Shown here: piece by piece, positions 1-10,644 of the stretch
How positions within the stretch are numbered: position 1 is the first letter of the stretch
Layout: the number at the start of each line of letters is the position of its first letter
DNA from: Helopsaltes ochotensis
Taxonomy: Eukaryota; Chordata; Aves; Passeriformes; Locustellidae
Reading direction: 5' to 3'
Length of the DNA stretch: 64,000 bases
NCBI GenBank assembly: GCA_013400155.1
Contig: VXBM01001235.1
Location: 112,220 to 176,219, forward strand
Made by a program: the position numbers and the translations under genes
The notes under the pieces: generated by a model
The model's database searches: none
What the model saw: only the letters and a program-made list of their open reading frames with translations
Told to the model about the DNA's origin: nothing

Positions 1-1480
1 GCTCTGCAGCGCAGCAAGAAAAGAGTCACGTCCCCACAAATTGTGCCCAGTCACCAGAATTCTGACCTGAAATCAGTGTTAGGATGGCAGCCATGCACAC
101 AAAAGCTGGGAAACAACTCTGGCATCTTTGGGCTTTCCTTCGTTCCCGTTTATGAATAAGCAAATGAAAATGCCTGGTCTGTACAGCCATCAGCTGCTCC
201 CAGGAAAGTGACACTGCCACTCTTCCCTACCACACCAGTGGAACAAGCTGCTCAACATTGACAGGAATTGTAGAGACTCTCTTTCGTCCATCCAAACCAG
301 TCTCATATTTAGGAAACATCTTCCCCCATCCTCCACAGATATAGCCTGGTTTGGTGGTTGGGGGCTGGTTTGGTTGGTTTTTTTTACATTAAAGTTTAGT
401 AACTTCATTACTTAATTATCTTTTAAACTTCAGAAGGTGTGGAGGTGTTTTGGAATAAAAGTACGTTAAAGGTTCTTCAAGAAATTACATTAAAAACTGA
501 CTGCAAACTATTTCTTTTGATACTGTTTAAATGCAACATTTAAAAGAAATATCAAAAATTTTGCAAAAACACCTTTAAAAAGAGGAAAAACAAATTCTGG
601 TCCATTTTCACAGTGAAATCATCTCCAATGATTTCCTGCTCCTGAAAGATACCACAAAACCCACTGAATGTTGCAAAGCAAGGCAGCAGGAGCTGACAGC
701 ACAACCAGCATCCTGGAGATCTCCTGAAAATCCTTCAGGATTAAGGATCTAGGCATCACTGGTTTAGTTTTGGATCTGGTTTAGTTCTAGAGCACTTACT
801 TTGAGAGTAAGCATGTCCTGATCTGAAACAGATGGAGACAGCAGCTTACTCCAGGAAAATGATGTCACTATTTTCAGACAATGGCTACAAACTTACACCT
901 GCAAAACTCTATTACAGACAGGCAAGGAGTGAACGCGTAATTAGTCGTGACAGAAACAAACCAAAAAAACCCTGCCTGACAAAAGATTTCGCAAACTTAA
1001 ATGCACCACCACTTTTAATAAGATGTGCTTTGTCACTATTATCTATCCTCAAATTACACCTGCCCCTTGCTCATACTTCACTTTAGCATGCAAAAGCACG
1101 GCTTGCCCCTATTAGAAGAGTTCCTGTTTAGGGTTACCAGAAAAAAAACCTTGTAGCTAAAAGAGCAAAAAACTTTCGAACACATTGTTCTTTCCTAAAG
1201 CTCATCTCTCCCATTCAGCTAACTAGTACTCTTCTCATTTAATCTACTCAGGTAAAAAATAACCATTAAACATCACCTAAGTATCACTTAAATTCTATTT
1301 TGGGGATTTATGACTAGGATTAGCTTTGTGTCAGCTTTGTGTCACCTCTTAGTACGGGGTTGAATGACAGAAATTCATTTAACCACAGTTTGAATCCCAT
1401 TTCTTCCGTACCTCTGGATTCATGTACATTTTTCTTTCTAACGTATATCGATCTCGGAAACCCAAAGCCACTTTTTAACA
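1..1480. other. AT-rich noncoding stretch
   Basis: Mostly AT-rich sequence with stops in all frames at short intervals. A GT-rich low-complexity patch lies near 345-385. Two small local duplications are visible: a GGTTTAGTT-type repeat near 762-790 and an AGCTTTGTGTC repeat near 1322-1345. I see no exon, RNA gene or recognisable transposon here. Confidence 0.6.
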
Positions 1481-1489
1481 CTTTATTAA

Positions 1490-1800
1490 ACACAATATAT
1501 ACAAAGTAACATATTGAAAGTATAATAATGAGGCCATTGGTAATACAATAATGATAGTCGAAGCTCTATCAAATATGTAATAAATATTTTAATTACATAC
1601 CTCATATATCTGCGCCCCACTGTGAAAAATAACCAGGCCTAGCAATTTTCATGGACGATGACAAGATTACTATTACTAATGGTCTGAGGTGCAAGTGTTT
1701 ATTTTTAACATTATTAACGGTACTAATTATGATGAATACGATTATTTAGAGTCATTATGTGGTAGAAGAGTTTGATGATTCACTCAGGTGCCTAGAATTT
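1490..1800. promoter_or_regulatory. candidate regulatory element, AT-rich with retained CpGs
   Basis: The stretch is strongly AT-rich, rich in TAAT/ATTA homeodomain-type words, and keeps isolated CpGs (near 1559, 1612, 1655, 1719 and 1739) that would normally have decayed in neutral AT-rich DNA. It matches no repeat I know. That pattern is typical of vertebrate conserved noncoding elements, but conservation cannot be shown from one sequence, so this is inference. Confidence 0.25.
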
Positions 1801-1914
1801 AACACTCTCCATCCACCATCTATGGAAATTAATGACATAGCTTAACTCTGTTGTTATCGTACTCACTGCAAAGAAAATTGCTTTTAAAGAAGAAAAAAGC
1901 AGAAGATCACCCAA

Positions 1915-2208
1915 GTGTGCTGCCCATTTCTTTATTACCCTGCAAACGTTCGTGTCTGCAAATCAGTAAGAAAGCCTGATAATAAGATGCTTCACACTGG
2001 AAAAAATGAGACAGTGACTTTTACAGATGAAGGGACAGGTTCCACAAGCCTTCAATACAGAAGTATTATTTTCATCATTCTAGGGCTTGGAATTGGAGCC
2101 CTTGGGCTAGGTACCAGATATCCAAAAAAGCTTATACAGGCACGACAGACAAAGGAACATTTTGTAAAGCCCATTTCACAGATGGAAGCTTACACCACAA
2201 AAATCTGA
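1915..2208 (+). CDS. doubtful ORF with one membrane-like segment; weak DNAJC15/19 N-terminus likeness
   Basis: A 97-codon frame from ATG to TGA. Residues about 50-67 form a hydrophobic, glycine-rich stretch that ends in RYPKK and could be a single membrane span. The pattern GLGxxALxxxxRY resembles, from memory, the N-terminal membrane anchor of the mitochondrial co-chaperones DNAJC15/DNAJC19, and a lysine-rich tail follows in both. There is no J domain, no HPD motif and no obvious continuation after the stop, and no clear splice sites bracket it. It could be a chance ORF, a decayed retrocopy fragment or a lone exon. I favour chance. Confidence 0.12.
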   Translation: MCCPFLYYPANVRVCKSVRKPDNKMLHTGKNETVTFTDEGTGSTSLQYRSIIFIILGLGIGALGLGTRYPKKLIQARQTKEHFVKPISQMEAYTTKI

Positions 2209-2800
2209 GGCCTAAGACCGCCTAGTTTATATCACTCAGAGCATCTTCATGCCCTCTCACCTGTCAACAGGGCACGCTTCACCTCCCTGCGCAGCCTGTC
2301 CACCTCAGCATCTTCACAGCTATTTCATACATGGTGACGTGGCTGATGTATTTGGGCAGACAAGGTGCCACACGAGCTCAAGGACACGCTGCAGCTGTTC
2401 CTGCAGCCTCACAGGCAGGAAACAACTCATTGGGTGAGCAACCTCGGGGCTGTTGTTGGCAGAGAGTGCCGACAGAGGCACACAACACACGTTTCCTAAA
2501 ACCAGAGATGCAGGCTCAGCGTGGGACCACCACCCCACTGCCAGGGGAATCAGTGACACCCACCCACCGTGGCACAGCCTCGCAGGGCTCCACCAAACAC
2601 TGCCTCTATGAGGAAAACACAGATAGCATTTTGCCACTGGTTTCGAAGGAAGGGGATGCTTGACCCTTTGCAGGCCTCAGCCAAACAGCGTCCCTCAGGT
2701 CCCAGGGAGCGCTGACGCCGCATCTGCCCGGTGACAATAAACAACTGCCACCTCTGCAGCGCCGTTCCTCGCCGCACGCCCGAGAGAGAGGGCAGAATCA
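2209..2800. other. GC-richer unassigned patch
   Basis: A local rise in GC content with overlapping open frames on both strands (the longest about 105-110 codons), which is expected where stop codons are rare. On the minus strand, a short frame near 2250-2320 encodes a charged heptad-like run (EVDRLRREVKRALLT) and is followed by a GTGAGA donor-like site, but the frame has stops just upstream. I cannot assign a gene or a repeat. Confidence 0.35.
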
Positions 2801-3080
2801 TTAACTAGTTAAATCTGATAAATACAGACTCTCAGCAAAAGGAGGAAGAAAATGGACCATTCTCACTTTGCAATGCATTTCCATCGGTGACTGGCACGCT
2901 ATTAGGATCGGGATCAAAGGGGGTGGGATGCTGGTGTCTGTGGATTTGGGCCTTTCACACTGCCTGATTGATGGAACTGAAAGGCTTCTGCTTGTAAAGC
3001 AGTCACCCCAAACAGCTGTCTCCTGCTCCTGTCCTCCTCTCCATTGCAGCATATGCAGTTCAGATTTCATTTACCAGCCC
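2801..3080. promoter_or_regulatory. candidate regulatory element
   Basis: Unique sequence with retained CpGs (near 2885, 2898 and 2909) and homeobox/TALE-type words (TTAACTAGTTAA near 2803, TGATTGATGG near 2963). No repeat signature is seen. The call rests on composition and motif density only. Confidence 0.22.
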
Positions 3081-3430
3081 CTTTGAATAGCAAAGCTCTC
3101 ACCGTGGAAGTAAAGCCTTGCCTCAGACAGGATGCCTGGCAATTTGCATGCACAGTACTGCTGAAAGCATTGTGCGGCGTTAGTTGCCAAAGGACATGCA
3201 GCAATGTGTATCTCCTATCTTCCCTACTTTTCTGGTTTCTTAAATTATCAGTGTTTTACTTCCCTTTCATGTTCAAAGCATGGCAAATTTATTTGATATA
3301 TTCTGAATGCTGGAGCATGCCAATGACATCAATCAAACTACAGAACACTGGGAAAGCTGCTACAGAGTAATCAGAATTGGCCATAAGCTATAAATATCTA
3401 CTGTCTCATGATTCTCTTGGCTGCTATGCA

Positions 3431-3460
3431 AACTTTGATCATTAGCACTGATCAAAGATC
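3431..3460. promoter_or_regulatory. paired inverted TCF/LEF-type sites beside a POU-like word
   Basis: CTTTGATC at 3433-3440 and its exact reverse complement GATCAAAG at 3450-3457 face each other across a 9-bp spacer. CTTTGATC is the standard TCF/LEF recognition core used in Wnt/beta-catenin response elements. Immediately upstream, TATGCAAACT (3425-3434) resembles the POU octamer. The arrangement is also an 8-bp-arm inverted repeat (TTTGATCA/TGATCAAA). The motifs are visible; binding is inferred. Confidence 0.35.
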
Positions 3461-3480
3461 ATGAGGGATAAAATGGTATT

Positions 3481-4640
3481 ATGATATAATGGCATGTATG
3501 CTACAGCTGATACTAAGGGCTATAGATGACCTATGCTTGACTATACTGTCTTTCTCTACACACCAGAAAGATTCATTAAAATGGCAGATCTCTTTTTGCA
3601 GTACCTTAGAGGATACGTAGCAGAAAAGCAGAGTGCAATCACAATTGGCATAACTATTCATCACCAGCCTGAGTGGTCTGTGTTTCTATTCTCTGCAACA
3701 CAGCTCCTTCTAACACCGCACAGGTGACTCTCAGACAAGATCTAATTGTGCCTGAGAGGTCACCAAACACAGCTAATGATTTTTTATTGTTTTATTGCAT
3801 TTAGATGGATTAGACGTTTCCTCTCTAATAGCAGGACAGACCCAGCATTTCACAGGTAGATCTTGTGTGATAAAGTTACTCAAGTTCAGCTTCCCATTTT
3901 AATCTAATCATTACTCGTGTGAGTATGGTGTCTTGATAAACATAAATTTTATTCATTTGTAAAATACACGCCCCCCTCCCCCTCCCAATGCCCAAATTAA
4001 GAAATAGAGTATGGGGTCTCCTCCCCTGCCTGCCAACACTTAGTTCTGTACTCTGATCTAGGTATTTAAATACCTTAAACAGAGCCCCAAAGCTTCCAGA
4101 TAAACCAAAGCAGTATCCAACCTCACAGCTGTCAAATAAAATAATATAGAATTACTTTGCACAAAAGAAATTAAATGAATACAGCCTTACTCATTAACTT
4201 ATGAGCATTCTCACAGAAAATTCACCCAGAAAGAACTGCAACTGTTTAAAGTTCTCTTAATCATCTACTTTTTCTATGAAAATTAGAACATCTGTCCTTG
4301 AAATTTAAGAGTGCGCTCACACAGTCAGGGACAAGAATGTCATATGACTCGCATGGCCACATGCATTTCAGAGCTCTTACCAATAAAATCTACATAGTAA
4401 TTTGCACAGCTCAAATTAAAAGTGCTGGATACACGTGCACAGGCCAAATGACACCTCAACAACAAATCAAAGTGCATCTTCCAAACGGAAAGCTTTCTCA
4501 GATGTGTTATTATTCAGCATGCAGATCTCATTCTGCTTTGCTAATACCACAAGCTTTCTTGAGCTTGTAGCTCCAAGTATTTCCAAAAAATAACAAAAAT
4601 TATTACAGTTTTCCCCGCTTTTCACACCAGGAGAAAAAGA
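3481..4640. other. noncoding, no assigned element
   Basis: AT-rich unique sequence. A C-rich low-complexity tract lies at about 3969-3990. The open frames (about 60-90 codons) have no recognisable domain and no bracketing splice sites. Confidence 0.55.
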
Positions 4641-4649
4641 AAAAAAAAA

Positions 4650-4745
4650 GGCACAGAAGAGAGAGGTGATCTACCCAAAGTCTTATAGTGAGGCTGAGAA
4701 ATCACCACTAGCATGGATCCCATCTCTCCCGAGTCCACCCGAGAA
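4650..4745 (-). repeat. ancient MIR/CORE-SINE-like relic
   Basis: Read left to right, the text GGCACAGA-AGAGAGGTGA, then TACCCAAAG, AGTGAGGC, and TGGATCCCATCTCTCC-GAGTCC follows the well-known reverse complement of MIR-type SINEs, in which a GGCACAGAGAGG block, a TTGCCCAAGG block and a GAACCCAGGTCTCC block occur in that order. The tRNA-derived head therefore lies on the right and the element runs on the minus strand. It is heavily diverged. The exact family (MIR, AmnSINE or another CORE-SINE) cannot be settled by eye. Confidence 0.6.
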
Positions 4746-7415
4746 ATTTAAACATTCTTCAGCTGAACTGGGGAAGGGAAATCAACCAGTAGTTGAACAC
4801 GTTCTCATTAACTGGTCCTGTGCAAACCATGTTCTCCCAGCGCCCTCAGACTTGCTTGAATTAACAGAAAAAAAAAATCATTCATACAAGTTCTTCTGGT
4901 GGCATATGTAAAACAGCTGATTCACATACAGGCTTCACACGCCGGGTCAGAACAAATTGTCCTCAAAAGCAACACGGTTAAATTGAGTGGAACTAGCCTC
5001 CACCAACTTCCAAGGTACATAATAGATATTATAAACTTGTCTTACTTGGCACCAATTTGACAACCTCAGTTTGAGAGAACAGAGAGTGAAAATGAGTTTT
5101 AAGCATTCAGCTACAAAGAAGTACAACATTCATTATGTACAGTCCTTTAACAGATTGCCCAGATTGTGGACGCCTTCAGCAGACTTGAAATTTAATCTCC
5201 CTGGTGCAGTTTTAGTCACTACATGTACCACTAATATATAGCTACTACTACAACATAGATTACTGCTTAATCCTGACTTTTTCTTACGTTGTCCGTGTTG
5301 CTTAGCACATACACATAAAACCCACTCTAGTCCTTAATGGATCTACAAGGCAAAAACCAAATTGCACTCCACGTAACTAAACCTGAGAGAAAGAGCTGAG
5401 GATCAGTACTTATCCCAAAACTGCCCAACAGTGGGGTATCGGCCACTCTGAACCTGTCCTGAACTCTCACATGAGGTCTCACTAGCATCCATCAGGTAGG
5501 TCTGCCTTGGTGAAAAATTCTGTGTGTTCCAAGAAAGTGATTGAGAATCCTGTGGCCCTCATGCCATGCAAAAGTGAATTCAGCACTACAGCTGAATCCC
5601 TACAGATATAACCCAAAATGGTTCGGTGTGCCATTCCTGATTTACATCTGTGTAAAGGAGGAAAAAAAAAGTCTCCTGGGGAAGCATCTTATTGGGCCTT
5701 TAATTCTAAATGAGTTCTTTCTTTCCCCAGTTTGGGCGGAAGAGACTATTTCATGTGGTTTCTTCTCCCTCTGCTTATTACTGGTTCTCTTATCTTGCCT
5801 AAAAACAAACTAAGAGAAAAGTCAGAAGTGTAATTTGACTTTTTCTTTAGGTCATTCTCAAGGTCACTCTGGCAGCAGTCTGATAAAGTAAACAGCATAA
5901 ACCAAGAGGAAACCTAAATTACAGAGTCTGTTCCAGTGCCTACCAAAGTGAATGCATGTCTGCACTGGTTAAACTGGGCATTTGATCGGATCAGATCATT
6001 TCAGGAGGGAATAATTTGGCACTCAAAGCCACTTTGCCTTATTTTTTTCTAATTGCCACTATCTCACTCTCTCTAGCATGGTCCAGTTTTGGGCTTATAC
6101 CAAATGCAAAGTCCCACTGTGGTGTCAGAGACAATCATGATGCTGCTGCAGTGCCTTGATTACATCCCTGTGATTTTATCCACTGCACTGGCTCCTGTGA
6201 GTTATAACCCACTCCCACTGAGTTATTCATGTGACTTTCTTTCAAAGCCTTTCCCACCACCATTACTGTAAGCCTAATGCTGCATTCATAAAAACAAAAC
6301 AAAAGTAGTCCTCATGTTTGAATGGCAGATAACTCAAGTAATTTCTTTTATGTACTTCAAGTATACTTAACTTTGCAAAGTGAAGTTTTTTTTTTTCAAA
6401 ACTGATACAAGTCTCAGTTTCCCAACTCAGATGGTCCACAAGATGAATACATTCTTTTGAAACACTTTTTATCCACTCATGCACTGAGACCATGTGTGTA
6501 GTGCTACGCACATATACCTGCGCCTACCAAAACACAGAGCTAAGCATTTCAAAGGCACTTGTGGGAGTTTGGAGCTGAATTCTGCCACCTTGCCCTTAGT
6601 CAGAGGAAGGGATTATCCACAAGGATTCTAAAATTCCAAACTTCCTTAATAAAGTTGCCGTCTAAATCTTTACTGGATGCACTAACAGAGAAGAGAACCA
6701 AGTGATAACAGCTGTGATAATAAGCTTCCTACATTTGAAGCCTGCAAAGAAAAAAACCTGTCTCAACTTATTTTTCTAAGCAAAAGATCTGTGGTAAACC
6801 TGGAAGTATGCTGTAAACCTAATTACATCAGGTTTTCTCAAGCAATCATTTTAAATTGCTTTGAAGAGAAATGCCCGTCAATGCAAACATCCAGGAGTCA
6901 TCTTTTAAGTTTGAAAATTGTCTTTTCATCTGCCAAACAGAAAAAATGATTGATTGCATTTTCACAAATTTGATCCCTCATTTTTAAACCAGACACAGGA
7001 CTTGTGAAAATGTTTCTGAGGTAAGGCACAGTTTCATTATTCTGTTTCTTTTCCAAATATACCTGCAATGAATATTCTGACTGCTCCAATTGCCTCTTCT
7101 GTGGGCCACATTACGGCAGTCTTTTCCAAATGCTTCTCTTTTCCTTTTCCCCAAATTAGTTCTGCATAATCTTAGAATTTTACCCTGTGTAGAGCAAACG
7201 TAGAGTCATGTTTTACTAATATCTTCGCACTTCTCCACGGATTTTCATGAGGTTAACAGCCTTCTGTCTCTCCCTTTGCTAACTAGGGATTAAAAACACT
7301 ACTCCAGTTACCCTCACCATTCTAAGTCCCCAAACATCCCAGAAATTACCAACACTCACCTTTTGATCACATTACATTCTCCGCATCTACCTAAGTATTA
7401 AAACCACACTCATCA
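4746..7415. other. noncoding stretch with one old repeat relic
   Basis: AT-rich unique sequence. The only recognisable piece is the old repeat relic near 5575-5662. A fragment near 6409-6432 faintly resembles MIR text but is too short to call. No exon-like frame is supported. Confidence 0.5.
5575..5662. repeat. possible remnant of ancient amniote palindromic repeat
   Basis: Contains GCTGAATCCCTACAGATATAA and later CCTGATTTACATCTGTGTAAA. These resemble the two sides of an old interspersed repeat common in reptile and bird genomes, built from phrases such as 'TGATTTACACCAGTGTAAA'. It is very diverged. The same family is proposed at 11613-11746, 24703-24782 and 34262-34328. Confidence 0.3.
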
Positions 7416-7419
7416 CCAT

Positions 7420-7753
7420 AAAATCATAGAATGGTTTGGATTGGAAGACCTTAAAGGTAATTCCCTCCCACCACTGGGACACCAGGGACACTTTCCACCA
7501 TCCCAGGTGGCTCCAAACCCTGCCCAACCTGGCCTTGGACACTTCCAGGGATGGAGCAGCCACAGCTCCTCTGGGCAACCTGTTCAGAGCCTCACCACCC
7601 TCACAGGGAAGCATTTCTTCATAATATCCCACCTCACCCTACCCTTTTTCAGTTTAAAGCCATTCCCCATTGTCCTGCCACTCCACGCCCTTGTCAAAAG
7701 CCCCTCCTCAGCTTTCCTGGAGCCCCTTTAGGCACTGAAAGCTGCTCTAATGA
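7420..7753 (-). mobile_element. CR1 LINE 3' end, 5'-truncated
   Basis: Starts with TCATAGAATGGTTTGG, the reverse complement of the CR1 tail, and continues with CR1 phrases: GGAAGACCTTAAAGG, CTGGCCTTGGACACTTCCAG, GGGATGGAGCAGCCACA, CTGGGCAACCTGTTCAG, CCTCACCACCCTCACAG, TTCAGTTTAAAGCCATTCCC and GCACTGAAAGCTGCT. The minus-strand translation keeps the flavour of the ORF2 C-terminus (NRLPRGAVAAPSLEVSKARL) but is degraded. CR1 is the dominant LINE of birds; copies are usually cut off at the 5' end and carry no poly-A tail, as here. It is fossil, with no complete ORF. Confidence 0.93.
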
Positions 7754-7759
7754 TATGGT

Positions 7760-10460
7760 AATCGTGATATGTGGTTTTTCCAAACCAAAAGCAGCTTCTG
7801 TAACAACTCTAGCCCTTGCTATGTAAGTACATTAAAACTGCCTTTCTTCTCTCCTGTCCTAATAATTAGCCTTCACATGAACTGCTTGGAATGATCTCTT
7901 GCAATCACGCTCACACTGCCCACCTGTACAGAAAGTTTCAAGTATTGAGACAGCATAATTTTTCTGAAAATAAAATATAATGACCGTGGCAGCAAAGAGG
8001 ACATTTAATTCTTCTTCCTTGAAGTAGAAAAACCTTGGCAGTAGGATTTTGAAAATGAACACTGCAGTCAGCCTTTTTTTCCCATTTTTTGACAGTTCGT
8101 GGCAAAGTTAAACAGCACTAATGCACGCCATTTATTTCAGATAGATCAAAGAAAGAAAATGTATCATCAAGCAAAGTTTTCACACACTCTCCTGCTTTTC
8201 TAGAGGGCTCTTTAATAGAAATTAGTGTCATTTAGCTCATAGATTACCTTGACTGAACAGCAGAGCAGCGTCAGGTCATGGAACAATGGAATTTCTGAAC
8301 GTGCTCCTCACACCTTTGCAGCAAGCCTCACCTGAAGTTCCTTATCAGCACTCAAGTCACTGCTCTTCATTAAAATCTAAGTGTAATAATTCATGAGGGA
8401 TAATGAAGACAACCAAGCATCTGTTTGAATGCTTACTGAAACCTTGGTATTTACCTAGACTACGAAACACAGCAAAATATGTTCCTACTTATCTTCTACC
8501 AGCCAATATTAGTCGTTTTTGTCAGTTTGAAATATTTTACAAGCCCTTAAAACACTCACTTCAGGGGAAGGGTGCTGGCCTTATGCTGGCCAGCAAACAT
8601 GCTGAAAATGAGCCCTGGCAAACAGTTTTGACAGAGATATTTTGGGCTTCAAGTTTTGTTGATAATGCACAGACACAATCAGTACTACATGGTATTTTTA
8701 TTAAAACTAATTGTGCACATGTTAAAGGGATTAAAAACTGGGTGATGGCTCTCTACAAGTTGTTAATAGAGAACCAGTCCAAAAAAAGCCATTTCTATGA
8801 AGATGTGCCTTACACAGCTTGTCTTGATCTACTACCGCAGAGTGCACACATCAACAAACCAGAAGGAAACAGAACAGAGATACACTCACAAATTTTCCAA
8901 GTAGATAAGAATATGCTGGATCACCAGCTGTGACTAAAATGTGCTTGTAATTCTTGGATGTATAAACAGGGAGGAAAAACTAAGGAGAGAGAACAAGTAA
9001 CATAGGCAGCAGTGATATTCACTCATTAAAAACCTACCTGATATGGAAAACTAAGATTGCCTCCCCTAAATTTTTAAAAGCCATTCTCAAAGTTTGGAAA
9101 ACCTGCTATGCAGGAAGAGACCTAACATGCCCTCAATCTACTGAGGTTGTACACAAAACTTAAAGAGTTAGCCTGACTTTGAGGTAGAAGCGTTATATAT
9201 CTGGTGAGCAAGATGCTTTTCTGTTCTCTGAAGAGAGTCGTGATCCTTGCAGGTACATCACATCCTGCTGAATGAACACGTCTGAGGCCTCCCGAGGACA
9301 GAGTGTGAGACAGGAGCTGTGACAGCAGGTGGGATGAACCTTATTCCCAACCTTCTCCCACAGCTCCACCACAGGAGGGGACAAACCCCATGTTCAGACT
9401 TAGCTGCAGGCCCGACCAAATTCAATATATATGCTGGAGTAAAGAGAGTTCTGTCCGAAGAAGTGACGCTCTGGGTTAAAATTCACTTCACTGAATTTAG
9501 CTTCCCAAAAGAGCCACTCATGTTTGCCTCGAGGATTGTTTTAGGGGAAGCTGTTTGTCATGCCAATATAATTCCCTTCACACAAAAGCACCGTTCTGCA
9601 CTGGATACTAACAATCTCTATAAAGTGATGTGATTACCAGAGTTACTATGTATATGTTGGCAATTACATATATTTTCCTTCTTTCCACTGTATAAATTTC
9701 CTTTCCCTAATAAAGTGTGCAAGGTTTCCCAAAGAGTTTAATAACCCAGACTCACTGAAGTGTAGCTGTTAAAATAAGCTAAACTGGTTTAACTTCTGAG
9801 CTGTCAGACCCAATTTCAAATGACGAGATGTGACCACTGCTTTCATGCGAATTGCTAAAATTAGGTAATTTCCAAACATATGCAATAAATACAAGGAAGA
9901 ATGTCAAAGTTCAGAGGTTTTTTGTTGTGAATTTGCTTTCTTAAATGAAATAAGTGGCCAAGAAAAAGCCATTAATTTGTTAAAATAATCTAAAATAGTT
10001 TAAACTGTTAACATACTAATAAGCCATGAAGAGTAGTGTTCCTGCAATCTAAAAAAGTTAATTTTCAAAAGGTATTTTAACTTTTTTTTTTTAAGCTATC
10101 TGGTTCAATCTTTTTTTTTTCCCTTCAGGCAGTAAAAGCAAATGCATATGGCATGAAAATCTGTTAAAACATAGTACTTTACACCTTTGTTTGTACCTGC
10201 TCCAAATATATTTGTCTATAAATTAACTGCACATGGTGGTTTTCACATTGGCTTATTTTATCCATGTGTTCAAGAAATTTAATACATCACTTGTGTTCCC
10301 TCAATTACAGCTCAAGTCATCAGACAAAAAGAGGAGGAGTATAAACATAGCTACGTATTTTTGCATTTTTATATGCAACTTATGCCCAAGGCATCAACCA
10401 TATGTAAAAAAGCTGAGAAAGTAACCTCGTATTGCTACTGCATCTCAAGAGCTGAACTCC
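7760..10460. other. noncoding apart from one doubtful long ORF
   Basis: AT-rich unique sequence holding the 176-codon frame at 8403-8933. No repeat family is recognised. Short T-runs lie near 10081-10092 and 10111-10120. Confidence 0.5.
8403..8933 (+). CDS. doubtful 176-codon ORF, no recognised family
   Basis: One of the two longest open frames in the window, uninterrupted from ATG to TGA in otherwise AT-rich noncoding DNA. The predicted protein is not low-complexity, has mixed composition and contains no signal peptide, membrane span, zinc-finger spacing or catalytic motif that I recognise. The flanks show no TATA box, CpG island or convincing splice sites. A frame this long is uncommon by chance in AT-rich DNA but not remarkable across six frames of 64 kb. 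It could be a chance ORF, an lncRNA-embedded ORF or an eroded retrocopy. Confidence 0.12.
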   Translation: MKTTKHLFECLLKPWYLPRLRNTAKYVPTYLLPANISRFCQFEIFYKPLKHSLQGKGAGLMLASKHAENEPWQTVLTEIFWASSFVDNAQTQSVLHGIFIKTNCAHVKGIKNWVMALYKLLIENQSKKSHFYEDVPYTACLDLLPQSAHINKPEGNRTEIHSQIFQVDKNMLDHQL

Positions 10461-10465
10461 CCTCA

Positions 10466-10640
10466 AATACCAATGTCTGAAGCAAGTGGTGGATGCCCCA
10501 TCCCTGGAAGTATCCAAGGACAGGCTGGACAGGGCTTGGAGCAACTTATTCTGGTGGAAGCGTCCCTGCCCATGGCAGGGGGGGGCAAGGGATGACCCTT
10601 AAGGTCCCTTCAAGCCCAAACCGTTCCGGTTCCATGATTT
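10466..10640 (+). mobile_element. CR1 LINE 3' end, 5'-truncated
   Basis: Reads in sense: GGATGCCCCATCCCTGGAAG, AAGGACAGGCTGGACAGGGC, TTGGAGCAACTTATTCTGGT, GGAAGCGTCCCTGCCCATGG, then CCTTAAGGTCCCTTCAAGCC and CAAACCGTTCCGGTTCCATG. This is the last part of ORF2 plus the short 3' UTR of an avian CR1, ending where the ATTCTATG tail repeat would be. It keeps a plus orientation, opposite to the copy at 7420. It is only about 175 bp and non-functional. Confidence 0.9.
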
Positions 10641-10644
10641 CACA

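Noticed and set aside
6409..6432. MIR-like CTCAGTTTCCCAACTCAGATGG
   Set aside because: Too short and no matching sequence on either side.
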